Notes under the pieces: generated by a model
The model's input: only the letters and a program-made list of their open reading frames with translations
What the model was told of the DNA's origin: nothing
The model's database searches: none
Shown: positions 53,035 through 62,923 of the stretch, piece by piece
Numbering within the stretch: position 1 is the first letter of the stretch
Layout: every line of letters begins with the position of its first letter
Made by a program: the position numbers and the translations under genes
Assembly (NCBI GenBank): GCA_016700155.1
Contig: CP065001.1
Span: 3,410,001 to 3,474,000 of the forward strand
From: Ignavibacteriales bacterium
GTDB taxonomy: Bacteria > Bacteroidota > Ignavibacteria > Ignavibacteriales > Ignavibacteriaceae
Length of the DNA stretch: 64,000 bases
Reading direction: 5' to 3'

Positions 53035-54384
53035 ATGATGATCCTTTCAAAATTCCGCTCGATAATTATTTTTCGGATCTCACTAATCAGCATAAACCTG
53101 CTGGTAATATTTTATCTGATTTTCGCCACTGAATTACTTGCCAGCATTATCATTCTGTCTGCTGCGGGTATTTACCAGTTAGTTTCCTTATTCAGATATG
53201 TTGACAAAACAAACCGGGAGTTATCGAAATTCCTTGGATCAATTAAGCATTCGGATTTTTCGCAGATTTTTTCTACAAGAAACCTGGGCGGATCATTTAA
53301 AGAACTGGGAAGTGAGTTTAATGATATCATAAACCGTTTTCAGTCGACACGTAAAGAGAAAGAGGAAAACCTCCGCTATCTTTATACAGTAATCCAGCAT
53401 GTTGGTATTGGGTTGTTTTCATTCGACAGTGACGGGAAAATTGAGTTTATAAATAATGCAGCAAAAAAAATATTAAAGGTAAGCCAGCTCATTTCAATTG
53501 ATTCATTAAAAAGTATTAATAAATCTCTTGCTGAAAAAATCGAGAGTCTGAACTCCGGAGAAAAAACCATCGTTAAATATGTTGAGGATAATGAGCTTGT
53601 TCAGCTTATGGTTCACGCTTCTTCATTTAAACTGAAGAACCAGATTTATACAATTGTGTCTCTGCAGAATATTCAGAGTGAAATGGAAGAACAGGAAATG
53701 GATGCATGGCAAAAATTAATCCGTGTGTTAACCCATGAAATCATGAATTCCATTACACCAATCTCATCCCTTGCTGCAACAGCAAACAAAATCCTTTCTG
53801 ATTTTTCCGGTTCACATAATGATATAAACAAAGAAGAACTTGAGGATATCATTTCGGCAAATAATACAATTCTTAAAAGAAGTGAAGGACTGCTTCACTT
53901 TGTAAATAATTACAGGAATCTCACTAAAATCCCGAGACCGGTATTTCAAATTATCTCAATAAAAAAGCTGTTTGAACGAATCGAAACCCTGATGAAAAAA
54001 GAATTGAAGGAACAAGGCATCGATTTTAATTGTGAAGTTGATCCCCTTTCTCTTGAGTTAACTGCTGACCCTGATTTAATTGAACAGGTTCTGATTAATC
54101 TTATTATAAACTCGCAGCACGCATTAAAGGATATTAGGAATGCAAAAATTTCATTGACAGGTTCACTTGATGATAAAGGAAAAATTCTTATCAAGGTTAT
54201 GGATAACGGTTCAGGAATACCGGAAGATGTACAGGAGAAAATTTTTATACCTTTTTTCAGTACAAAACGAAACGGCTCAGGAATTGGATTGAGTCTCTCA
54301 AGGCAAATAATACGTGCGCATGGAGGAACGATAAGGGTTAATTCGGTTGTAGGAAAAGAAACGGTTTTTAGTTTAAGGTTCTGA
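53035..54384 (+). CDS. NtrY-like membrane histidine kinase
   Basis: A 449-residue kinase. Two N-terminal helices, linker RYVDKTNRELSKFLGSIKHS, a PAS-like domain, then HisKA with H234 in LTHEIMNSITPISSL, the NtrY/NtrB-type box that usually serves sigma-54 regulators, and an ATPase domain (N-box LINLIINSQHAL, G1 DNGSGIPE, G2 NGSGIGLSLSRQI). It is the natural partner of the regulator at 50222. The sensor half is a paralogue of that in the phosphatase just upstream. Its stop lies 4 bases from the end of the convergent protease gene. Confidence 0.94.
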   Translation: MMILSKFRSIIIFRISLISINLLVIFYLIFATELLASIIILSAAGIYQLVSLFRYVDKTNRELSKFLGSIKHSDFSQIFSTRNLGGSFKELGSEFNDIINRFQSTRKEKEENLRYLYTVIQHVGIGLFSFDSDGKIEFINNAAKKILKVSQLISIDSLKSINKSLAEKIESLNSGEKTIVKYVEDNELVQLMVHASSFKLKNQIYTIVSLQNIQSEMEEQEMDAWQKLIRVLTHEIMNSITPISSLAATANKILSDFSGSHNDINKEELEDIISANNTILKRSEGLLHFVNNYRNLTKIPRPVFQIISIKKLFERIETLMKKELKEQGIDFNCEVDPLSLELTADPDLIEQVLINLIINSQHALKDIRNAKISLTGSLDDKGKILIKVMDNGSGIPEDVQEKIFIPFFSTKRNGSGIGLSLSRQIIRAHGGTIRVNSVVGKETVFSLRF

Positions 54385-54388
54385 AATC

Positions 54389-55429
54389 CTATCGCAGTAT
54401 GTTGATAAAATATCCTTTCTGGTTTAAGTAATCCCTGTGCTTTTCAATATATTCAAGTATCTGTTCAATGGAAATAATTTTTGCGATACCGTAACGGATG
54501 TTGATTCTTTTATCGGCATATATTTCACCTTCATAAGGAATCAGCGGACTATATCTGCCATCACTGCTTAACGCTTCAGGTCGGAGATAATCTTCGTCCT
54601 CCTTCGGCACACGCTGAACCATTCCGACAAGTTCAAAATTCGGTACACCGTCTTTTATTGCAAGAACGATTCCACCACTGAATCCCCTGTTTATAATCGC
54701 ATCGATGAGAAACGATCCATGTTCATCGTAATTCGGACTGCTTACAATTGCTTTTGTAATCATCTTATAACTTAAAGGATATCCGAAAAGATAAACGAAG
54801 GTTCCCCACTCAAGTGTTTTCGCGGTTCCATAAGGAAACTTTAAAGTTTTTAGCCTTGTAACAAAATCAGGACTGTACCTGTTTCCAATGATTGCTAAAT
54901 CAAGATTCCTGTCAGACAAGATAACTTGCAGTTCGCCGCCTCCCGGAAAACCGGCAATGTAAGTAGTCTGTTTATCTTTTATTGAAATGCTCTCAACAAA
55001 CTGTGTCACTTTTCCGTCTGCAGTATGTTTGTAACCGATTATTGTATCGGGAAAGTCAACCACGTGCGAACATGTTAACAACGCAACTGATGAATTTTCA
55101 GTCGAGATTAGTGTTGCAGTTCCAGCAGCCGTCTGATCATACAGTGCTGTTTTTATTGCTCTGTTCTTTAATACGTCTTCAGTGACTTCTGACATTCTAA
55201 GTTTTGATTCAGTGTCAAAGATGTATGTGTAGTAAAATGCCGTGCTGTTTATTCTGTAAACTGATTGCCCTATTTCTTCCAGTTCAGCGGAACTTCCTTT
55301 ATATGGAAATTCACTGTCATACTTTCCGTCATCTAAAGTAGGAAAAATTGTTTTATATGTTACTGTTGAACAGGAATAGTTCATCAGCATCACAAACAAC
55401 AACAATAAACAAGCTGTAGATTTTTTCAT
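54389..55429 (-). CDS. Trypsin-like serine protease lipoprotein
   Basis: A 346-residue protein. The signal ends at a possible lipobox cysteine (MNYSC, C20). A chymotrypsin-like fold is indicated by H122 (ALLTCSHVV), D177 (NLDLAII) and S251 (INRGFSGGIVLAI). The serine loop reads GFSGG where most members have GNSGG or GDSGG. No PDZ domain follows, unlike DegP/HtrA. Likely a periplasmic or surface protease, but substitution near the serine leaves activity uncertain. No operon partner is clear; the next kinase gene begins 29 bases before its ATG. Confidence 0.82.
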   Translation of the reverse strand: MKKSTACLLLLFVMLMNYSCSTVTYKTIFPTLDDGKYDSEFPYKGSSAELEEIGQSVYRINSTAFYYTYIFDTESKLRMSEVTEDVLKNRAIKTALYDQTAAGTATLISTENSSVALLTCSHVVDFPDTIIGYKHTADGKVTQFVESISIKDKQTTYIAGFPGGGELQVILSDRNLDLAIIGNRYSPDFVTRLKTLKFPYGTAKTLEWGTFVYLFGYPLSYKMITKAIVSSPNYDEHGSFLIDAIINRGFSGGIVLAIKDGVPNFELVGMVQRVPKEDEDYLRPEALSSDGRYSPLIPYEGEIYADKRINIRYGIAKIISIEQILEYIEKHRDYLNQKGYFINILR

Positions 55430-55458
55430 TTTATTTTTTTAGTTAACAAAAATTCTTC

Positions 55459-57162
55459 TCAACTTATTGAACCGGCTAATGGAATTGTAAAAGAAAAAGT
55501 ACTTCCTTCATTCTCCCTGCTTGCGACCTTTAGACTGCCGCCAAGTTTCTCAATCATTTCTTTGCATATAATTAATCCCAATCCGGTTCCTCTTTCCTCT
55601 TCAGTTCCTGTAGTAGAATGATGACTATCAATTTTGAACAGTTTTTCGATATCCGATTTTTTTATTCCCACTCCACTGTCGTTTACAGAAATTTCAACAA
55701 AGTTGTTCAGCATAGTTGTGTTGATTATCACTTCTGAATTTCTTTTTGAAAATTTAATCGCATTCGAAAGTAAATTTTCAAGTACCGAGTTAAGCATATT
55801 TGTGTCAGCAAACGCAATAATATTTTCCGGGACATTATTAACAATCACTATTTGTTTTGCCACCGCCGAATTGCTCAACAGGTTTATTGAATATAATACT
55901 ACTTCCCTAAGTTCTGTTTTAATTGGATTAATTTCCATCCGCCCGGATTGTAATCTTGACCACTCAAGTAAATTTTCAATTAGTTTGAACATATAGTGAG
56001 CAGAAAGATTTATCCTTTCAGCCATATTTTTCTTTTCCGTGTCGGATAAATTATCAAACTCTGCAACAAGCATATTAGAGAATCCAAGCAATCCATGAAA
56101 AGGACTACGCAGATCGTGAGCAAGTATGGAAAAGAATTTATCTTTAGCATCATTTGTTCTTCTCAGCTCTTCTGTCGCTGATTTTAATTGCTCATTTAAA
56201 CTTGAAAGCTCAAGAGCTTTATCTTCCAGCAGTTCCTTGTTACGTTTCAGTTCAAAAAGATATTTCCCGAGTTTCTCATCATTTGTTTTCCTGTCAGTAA
56301 TATCCAGGACTATTCCGAAAATTCTTAACGAAGATTTTTTTTCTGAACGAAGTACCTGACCAATATTGTGAAGATATTTTATCTTACCTTCTGAAGTGAC
56401 TATTCTAAACTCAAAATCAAACTGTGTTTTTTTCTGAAAGGCATTTGTTATACTTTTTATTACGAATGATTTATCATCAGGATGAACAACACGGTACAAA
56501 CCTTCCAATGAAAAGCAACCTTCGTCGGCACTTCTTTCAAAAATTTTAAATACTTCATCAGAGCAGTGATTATTTTTTCCTGATTTATCGAACTGGTATG
56601 TTCCTAAATGAATAAGCTGCTTAGCGAGGGTCATACTAAGGTTAGTTTCATCAGGAATCTTTTCTGAATGTGATTTCTTTTCAATAATCCTCGTCACGGC
56701 AGCGAATATTTCATGCTTCTTTTTTGGTTCGCCTGCTGCAGTTATTGTTGTTTCAACCTGTAATGTTTTACGATTTTTGTTTTTTATTGAGTGAATGAAT
56801 CTATCACTTATGTAATTTTTCCCTGATGAGGTAATGGCTGGAGAATTTTTCATTGATCTTATAAATTTTTTATCTGAACCTAATAATGTTTCTTCAACAT
56901 ATTTTCCTGTCAGTTTGTTCAGGTTTATTCCGGGTATTTTTTTTATCTCACCGGTACAGAAGATTATCTGTAAATGGTTATCGAATATCCAAAGAATATC
57001 AGGAAAATTCATAAACATAAATGACAGTGAATCACTGTTAATATTTTTAATGTCGGATTTTTTTTTTTGCTGAGTTGTCTTTCCTGAAGATTTTTTATCA
57101 GAGTTGTTTGCCCGTTTTCTGCGACTGTCACTCTCCTTATTTTTAGCGCTGCGACTTTTCAC
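55459..57162 (-). CDS. Soluble PAS histidine kinase
   Basis: A 567-residue kinase with no membrane helix. A Lys/Ser-rich, highly basic tail (residues 1-40) precedes two PAS-like domains (about 48-165 and 185-300, the second with a PAC motif FDFEFRIVTSEGKIKYLHN), a coiled coil, HisKA (FFSILAHDLRSPFHGLLGF) and ATPase (N-box LENLLSNAIKFS, G2 ERGTGLGLIICKEM). The start is GTG at 57160-57162. The catalytic half is a close paralogue of the one at 59743-62541, sharing the unusual insert IDSHHSTTGTEEERGTGLGL. No response regulator is adjacent; partner unknown. Confidence 0.92.
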   Translation of the reverse strand: MKSRSAKNKESDSRRKRANNSDKKSSGKTTQQKKKSDIKNINSDSLSFMFMNFPDILWIFDNHLQIIFCTGEIKKIPGINLNKLTGKYVEETLLGSDKKFIRSMKNSPAITSSGKNYISDRFIHSIKNKNRKTLQVETTITAAGEPKKKHEIFAAVTRIIEKKSHSEKIPDETNLSMTLAKQLIHLGTYQFDKSGKNNHCSDEVFKIFERSADEGCFSLEGLYRVVHPDDKSFVIKSITNAFQKKTQFDFEFRIVTSEGKIKYLHNIGQVLRSEKKSSLRIFGIVLDITDRKTNDEKLGKYLFELKRNKELLEDKALELSSLNEQLKSATEELRRTNDAKDKFFSILAHDLRSPFHGLLGFSNMLVAEFDNLSDTEKKNMAERINLSAHYMFKLIENLLEWSRLQSGRMEINPIKTELREVVLYSINLLSNSAVAKQIVIVNNVPENIIAFADTNMLNSVLENLLSNAIKFSKRNSEVIINTTMLNNFVEISVNDSGVGIKKSDIEKLFKIDSHHSTTGTEEERGTGLGLIICKEMIEKLGGSLKVASRENEGSTFSFTIPLAGSIS

Positions 57163-57249
57163 TTATAACCCCATTTATATACTAAAATTTGTTTGATAGC
57201 TGAATGATATAATAAAAACATTATAATTTGGAAAACAATTTTATTTTAC

Positions 57250-57292
57250 TGAACTATTTTATTCTGACTCCCGACTACATTAAAATAGTTCA
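57250..57292. terminator. Perfect AT-rich inverted repeat between kinase genes
   Basis: TGAACTATTTTA (57250-57261) and TAAAATAGTTCA (57281-57292) are perfect 12-base inverted repeats around a 19-base loop. They lie 171 bases past the stop of the hybrid kinase and 88 bases before the next kinase start, both on the minus strand. A terminator, attenuator or protein-binding site is possible; there is no clear U-run after it, so termination is a guess. The rest of the 300-base gap shows nothing else. Confidence 0.4.
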
Positions 57293-57462
57293 CAGTACAT
57301 GTTGATTAGCAAGGTTGCTTGCTCATTACTTGTTCACAGAAATAAAAAATTTCAGTGACAATCTTTTAACTAATTATAAGATATATTTTATATCCCTGCG
57401 TAGCAAACTCTATCCCGATACATCACAACTATTGTGTTAAGCAAACTGTTAACATCAATCAA

Positions 57463-59613
57463 TTAATTCTCAATTAATATCTCAGCTAATAACTGAAGCA
57501 ACTCCTGTTTTTCAAACGGCTTTGCAAGGTAGTGGGTTAGTCCTTCCGCCAGCAACACTTCTTTATCGCCTGCCATCGCATAGCCCGTGACAGCAACCAC
57601 CGGAACACTTTCATAGCCGTTTAACTTTCTTATTTCCTTTGCAGTTTCAATTCCGTTTATACCGCCTCCGAGATTAATATCCATCAGTATAACATCATAG
57701 TGATTTTGACGCGACAATTCTACGGCTGCCTCACCATTTTCAGCGTGATCAATTGAGTAAATATCTTTTAAGTATAATTCAGTTACCTCTTTGTTTATAA
57801 AATTATCTTCTACCAATAATATTCTGAATGGCTGGATTCCCGATTCTTTACTTACATCATCTGCAATCTCTTCCGTGGCTTCAGGAATTTCAATTGCAGG
57901 AAACATGATCGTAAAGATGCTGCCTTTACCAATTTCACTTTCAAGATTGATTGTTCCATCCATTGCTTCAACCATTTTTTTTGCAAGCGTTAACCCTAAA
58001 CCTGTCCCTTCATACCACCTGGAAACGCCTTCACTCGCCTGACGGAATTCCTGGAATATTTTTTCCCTGTCAGTTTCAGCAATTCCAATTCCCGTATCGC
58101 TTACTTTCACGGCGGCAAATTTATTTTCACCTGTTTCAACTAAATCAATTGTAATTTCAATTTTTCCGTGCCTGGTAAACTTAAGCGCATTGTCAAGCAG
58201 ATTATTCAATACCATTATGTACAGTTTATCATCTATAACTGCTGATGCTTTTTTTGATTTAATCAGAATAGAAAACTCAAGACCCTTTTCTTTAGCCGCC
58301 TGAATAAATGGAAACATAAGCATTGGAGTGTGTTTGGCTAAATTTATTTCTTCCTTATTAAGATAATTCTCACGTGAAGCAATTTCCGAGAGATAAAGTA
58401 TTGAGTTTAATGTATTAGTTAGCCGCTTTGAGCTATTAATAATTTTTTGAACCATGTCTGACTGATCAACATCCAGTTCGGTTTCTTTAAGGAATTCCGC
58501 AAATCCGATAATACCTACAAGAGGAGTTCTGAGTTCATGACTGATATTCCCAAGCAGATTTGTTTTCAGTTTACTTAATTCCTCCGCTTCATCTTTAGCA
58601 CGTATCAGCTCTTTCTCAATTGTCTTTCGTCCCGTTATATCTTCTTTAAGTACCAGGAAGTGAGTGATTTCAGTCTCAGTATTTTTTATCGGGGAGATTG
58701 AAATCAATTCCCAGTAAAACTCTCCGTTCTTTTTGTTGTTGTAATATTCTCCCGACCATTCATCTCCCGCTTTAATTGATGACCAGATATTTTTGAATTC
58801 TTCATCCGGCATTGAAGAAGGTTTTAATTGGATAGGTTCCTTACCAGCTGTTTCATTAAAAGTATATCCGGTTAACTGTGTAAATTTCGGGTTAATATAT
58901 TCGAGTTTTCCATCTCTCTTGAGTATAGCCACCGCGGCAGGGCTCTGATCTACAGCGCTTGATAACTTGATCAAATCCGCTTCATTCTTTTTCCTCTCAG
59001 TTATATCTATTAAAATGCAATGCAGTTGTTTGAACTGCCCGTCATTTGTGAATGCAACTTTCCCCTCCACAGCTATAATGGCTGTTGCCTTATCTTTTTT
59101 AACCATCCTGAATTCAACATTACCAAGTACTCCATCGCTCTGAATATTTTTCAAAATTTCTTCGAAGATACTTTTGTCTTCAACCTTTAAAAAATCGACA
59201 AAGTATTTTCCAACCATTTCTTTTTCAGTATACCCTAATGTTGAGCATACTGCTTTGTTAACAGCAAGAATTTTTCCATCACTGTCTACAGCCTGGTAGC
59301 CCAGCGGAGCGTTATCAAATAAAGACCGGAATCGTTTTTCGCTTTCGGATAGTTCCTTCTGAGTTGTTTCAATTAATTTAAAGTCCCGCTTTATTAATAA
59401 ATAAAAGAAAAATGCAGTGATGATAATAAAGAACCAGCCTTTGTACATCTGAATAACGGCAAGTGTTTCAAAATCATTTGTAAATGCTACAGCAAGTTTA
59501 TCGGAAAACAATATCCATAAACCTCCAAGGATCAGGTAGAGCAGTGTGATGCGGAGCGGAAAATAAAACGAAGATTTAATTTCGGTGCGGAATAAATTTC
59601 TATTTATCAACAT
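57463..59613 (-). CDS. Membrane hybrid histidine kinase with PAS domains and receiver
   Basis: A 716-residue hybrid kinase. Two N-terminal helices (about 20-65) with a short loop, two PAS domains (about 85-205 and 215-335), HisKA (LLGNISHELRTPLVGIIGF), ATPase (N-box LNNLLDNALKFT, G2 YEGTGLGLTLAKKM) and a C-terminal receiver (about 598-715; phospho-acceptor Asp in DVILMDINLGG, conserved Lys in HYLAKPF). GAGGGAGGGA precedes the ATG. The receiver has no output domain, so signal must pass to a phosphotransfer or soluble regulator elsewhere. It is 129 bases from the five-PAS kinase. Confidence 0.93.
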   Translation of the reverse strand: MLINRNLFRTEIKSSFYFPLRITLLYLILGGLWILFSDKLAVAFTNDFETLAVIQMYKGWFFIIITAFFFYLLIKRDFKLIETTQKELSESEKRFRSLFDNAPLGYQAVDSDGKILAVNKAVCSTLGYTEKEMVGKYFVDFLKVEDKSIFEEILKNIQSDGVLGNVEFRMVKKDKATAIIAVEGKVAFTNDGQFKQLHCILIDITERKKNEADLIKLSSAVDQSPAAVAILKRDGKLEYINPKFTQLTGYTFNETAGKEPIQLKPSSMPDEEFKNIWSSIKAGDEWSGEYYNNKKNGEFYWELISISPIKNTETEITHFLVLKEDITGRKTIEKELIRAKDEAEELSKLKTNLLGNISHELRTPLVGIIGFAEFLKETELDVDQSDMVQKIINSSKRLTNTLNSILYLSEIASRENYLNKEEINLAKHTPMLMFPFIQAAKEKGLEFSILIKSKKASAVIDDKLYIMVLNNLLDNALKFTRHGKIEITIDLVETGENKFAAVKVSDTGIGIAETDREKIFQEFRQASEGVSRWYEGTGLGLTLAKKMVEAMDGTINLESEIGKGSIFTIMFPAIEIPEATEEIADDVSKESGIQPFRILLVEDNFINKEVTELYLKDIYSIDHAENGEAAVELSRQNHYDVILMDINLGGGINGIETAKEIRKLNGYESVPVVAVTGYAMAGDKEVLLAEGLTHYLAKPFEKQELLQLLAEILIEN

Positions 59614-59742
59614 TCCCTCCCTCTGTTCAAAATAACCCGGTTGAAGAAAGTTGAATTAACTTCCAATTTTGTGAATGAAAATATAATCGGTATTTCCAAA
59701 AAGTAAAGAGAACTGACTTTAATTATTTTTAACAGAAGATTT

Positions 59743-62541
59743 TTATGTATCTACAGTAATCGGGTTTAATGCCCGGGGAAGAGTAAAGAAAACTTTTGTA
59801 CCTTTCCCAAATTCACTTTCAATTCTTATAGTGCCCCCTTGTTTCTCAACAAATTCTTTTACCAGCATTAATCCCAACCCGGTTCCGCGTTCCTGTGCAG
59901 TCCCTTCGGTAGAATGTTGTTGATCTATACGCAATAGTTTTTGAAGATCATCTGCTCTTATTCCAACCCCGTTGTCTTCAACCACAACTTCAATCATTTC
60001 ACCCAGATGATTGTTATATACTTTAACTTCACCGCCGGGGTTAGTAAACTTTATTGAGTTTGTTATCAGGTTTTCAAGAACAGATGTGAGCATATTTTTA
60101 TCTGCCGTAACACGAGTATCATTTGAAATAAGATTTTCGAGGGAGATATTTTTGTTCGCAGCATTACCGCTTAGCAATTTTAGTTCGGAATCCACGGTTT
60201 CATAAAGATCAATTTTCTGAGGGAAGTATTCTTTTCTTCCCGTTTGAATTCTTGACCACTCTAAAAGATTCTCTATAAGTTTATATAGATTTTTTGTCGA
60301 GTTATTAATGTTCTCAACAAACTCTCTTATTTCTTCCCTGTCAAGCGATTTATAATCTTCAAGCAGCAAATTTGAAAAACCAATCAGTCCCTGGAATGGG
60401 CTTCTGAGATCATGCGCCACAATTGAGAAGAACTTATCCTTGCTCGCATTTAATTCCTGTAATTTTATCTTCGATTCAAGAAGAGCATCTTCCGCTTTTT
60501 TCTTATCGGTAATATTCCTTGAAATTATTGTAACCGCGATCACTTTTCCATTTTCATCTTTTACAGGAGAAAGCAGATTTGAAAAACACATCTTTTCACC
60601 CTGCCAGTGGAATTCATCTTCAGAAATTAATGGCTTGGAGCTAACAGCTACTTCGTTTACATGTTTTTCAAGAATTTCTGCCAGATCCTTTTCAAAAAAA
60701 TCGTACGGAGATTTTCCGACAACTTCACCCGGAGTGAGTCCATATTTTGTAGCGCCGTTATAGTACAGAATTTTACCTTCAAGATTCTGCATTAGAACAA
60801 TATCTTCTGCGCTCTGCAGAAGCAGCCGCATCCGTTCTTCACTTATGCGCAAAGCTTCCTGAATTCTTTTTCTTTCTTTTATATCCCGCAGCCAGAAAGA
60901 GATGTACCTTAATTCACCTTTAATATTCTTTATCGGTGAAATGGTCATGCTTACGGGTATCAGTTCATCGCTTCTTCCTGAAATATTTGTTTCATAACCG
61001 GACACGCCTTCACCTGATTTACATTTTTCAACCCATTCTCTGATAAGTGTTGAATCAAAAGCTGAGTTTGGAGGAAAAGTAAATCCTCTTAATTCATCGG
61101 AGCTGTACCCGATTAATTTTTCCAGCGCAGGGTTAGCGGCAATTGTTTTAAAGTTGATGTCTGTAATCAGAATTGGGTCGACACTGCCTGTAAACAGGGC
61201 ACGCTGAAGCTCTTCACTTTTTCTAAGTGCCAGTTCAATCTTCTTTCTTTCAGTCAGATCCGTAGCGGTAAAAACACAGGCATAAATTTTCTTTTCATTT
61301 CCGATGAGAGGATAAAGACGAACCATTAAATATTTTTTTGTGCCGTCTTTAGATTTAAATATCAATTCAGGGATATTGAAAGTCTTTCCTTCAAAGACCT
61401 GCTGGATCATGTTCTGAACTTCTGATACATCGGATGAAGAATGCAATAATTCAGTAAAAGATTGTCCAAGTATTTCACGCTTGAACTGAAATAACTCTTC
61501 ACAAGCCTTATTCCAGGTAATCAGTAACCCGTTTTTGTTAACAGAAAAAATCTGGTTCGGTGAGTTCTCAACTGCCAGCCGGTATCGTTCTTCGCTAATC
61601 CGCAGTGATTCCTCAGAACGTTTTTGTTTGGTTATATCTCTGCCGACCGATTGATACTCTATTATATTTCCTGATTTATCAAACAACGCTTTGTTAGTCC
61701 ACTGCTGCCATTTTACTTCGCCGTATGGCAGTACAGCACGAACTTCGATGATGTTGAGCGGGTTATCGGGAGAAAGAAGCAGCAGGCTTTGATCAAATTT
61801 TTCTTTGTCCTTCTCAACAATGAAGGTGTTAAAATCTGTTCCGATTAAATCTTCTGCTTTTTTATTAAAGTATCTGCAGTAGGAATTATTAACAAAATTA
61901 ATTTTCTTAACCGGTGACCACCTGCATATTAATTCAGTCTGATCTTCAATGATAGCTGAAAGACGTTCAAGGTTTTCAAGAAGAACTTCATCAGTTCGTC
62001 TTTTTTCCGGGTAATCAATCAGTACTGAATAACACTCACGATTCAATTCACCCTGCCTGTTCAAACTTCTGCTTTTAATAAGGAAAACTGAAGGCGATCT
62101 GTAATTTGTATTTAAGACAAGTTCTGCTGATTGAGTACCGCTCTCAAGAAATGTATTGCGAAGATGTAACCGGAAAACTGCTTTACTATCAGTCGAGAGA
62201 TAATTGTAAAATAATTTTTTGTATAAGCTGTCTGCGTCTTCTTCAAGTATATCAGCTGCAGTTTTGTTGGCGCTAATAATTTGTCCTCTTTCATTAAAAA
62301 TTATTAGTGAAGCCGGAATAGAATTTATCTGGGACTGGTACTGCTGTTTCCTGAAATCAGATTCTCTTAATCTCTGAAAAAGCTGTTCGTTTTTTTCTTC
62401 GGTTTGTTTGTGGAGGTCTTCAAGTTTTCTTACTAATCTGAAAGTTTCTTCAGGAGTAAAATTTTCATGGTTTTGTAAACCGTTAATAATCGTTTCGGCT
62501 GTTGTGCGGAATGATGCAGAAGAGTCTGAGCCAGGCTTCAT
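59743..62541 (-). CDS. Soluble five-PAS histidine kinase
   Basis: A 932-residue kinase without membrane helices. After a coiled segment, five PAS domains run in series (near residues 75-180, 190-315, 318-440, 443-570 and 572-695), each with an N-P/N-K-A or similar core and PAC-like ends such as YISFWLRDIKERKR. The core follows: HisKA FFSIVAHDLRSPFQGLIGF, N-box LENLITNSIKFT, G1 EDNGVGIRADD, G2 ERGTGLGLMLVKEF. Cytoplasmic redox, light or ligand sensing is likely but cannot be specified. The divergent gene starts 382 bases away. Confidence 0.93.
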   Translation of the reverse strand: MKPGSDSSASFRTTAETIINGLQNHENFTPEETFRLVRKLEDLHKQTEEKNEQLFQRLRESDFRKQQYQSQINSIPASLIIFNERGQIISANKTAADILEEDADSLYKKLFYNYLSTDSKAVFRLHLRNTFLESGTQSAELVLNTNYRSPSVFLIKSRSLNRQGELNRECYSVLIDYPEKRRTDEVLLENLERLSAIIEDQTELICRWSPVKKINFVNNSYCRYFNKKAEDLIGTDFNTFIVEKDKEKFDQSLLLLSPDNPLNIIEVRAVLPYGEVKWQQWTNKALFDKSGNIIEYQSVGRDITKQKRSEESLRISEERYRLAVENSPNQIFSVNKNGLLITWNKACEELFQFKREILGQSFTELLHSSSDVSEVQNMIQQVFEGKTFNIPELIFKSKDGTKKYLMVRLYPLIGNEKKIYACVFTATDLTERKKIELALRKSEELQRALFTGSVDPILITDINFKTIAANPALEKLIGYSSDELRGFTFPPNSAFDSTLIREWVEKCKSGEGVSGYETNISGRSDELIPVSMTISPIKNIKGELRYISFWLRDIKERKRIQEALRISEERMRLLLQSAEDIVLMQNLEGKILYYNGATKYGLTPGEVVGKSPYDFFEKDLAEILEKHVNEVAVSSKPLISEDEFHWQGEKMCFSNLLSPVKDENGKVIAVTIISRNITDKKKAEDALLESKIKLQELNASKDKFFSIVAHDLRSPFQGLIGFSNLLLEDYKSLDREEIREFVENINNSTKNLYKLIENLLEWSRIQTGRKEYFPQKIDLYETVDSELKLLSGNAANKNISLENLISNDTRVTADKNMLTSVLENLITNSIKFTNPGGEVKVYNNHLGEMIEVVVEDNGVGIRADDLQKLLRIDQQHSTEGTAQERGTGLGLMLVKEFVEKQGGTIRIESEFGKGTKVFFTLPRALNPITVDT

Positions 62542-62923
62542 TATTTGAGTATTGGATCCAATTTTATTTTTAGTAAATGAATTAATAGTTACTCACAGGT
62601 TTTTCGTATTACTAAGTGTGACATCGCATCCGGAAATTCATCGAATCGGCAATCAGAATTTTCACCAGGTCAAAAGATTTTCAAACAGGTACTAAAGCGC
62701 ATAAACATTTAGAGTTCCCCGGTAATTCGCAGATTCCTGATAATGCAGGCAACTACTCGCAGAATAAATTGTCCGATAAAAACGAACATTCATCCGCTTC
62801 AAAAATAAGTGAGTGATATGTTATATCCAATACAACAGAATTTTTTTTATTACGACCAAGACTTAACACTTACAAAAAAAATCCGATAATCAGACAGCGG
62901 GAAAACTCGTTTAACAATTTTAA
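62542..62923. other. Divergent spacer without recognised elements
   Basis: This 382-base gap between the five-PAS kinase and the right-edge gene must hold both promoters. I found no exact GG-N10-GC element, no long palindrome and no convincing small ORF in it. Confidence 0.5.
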
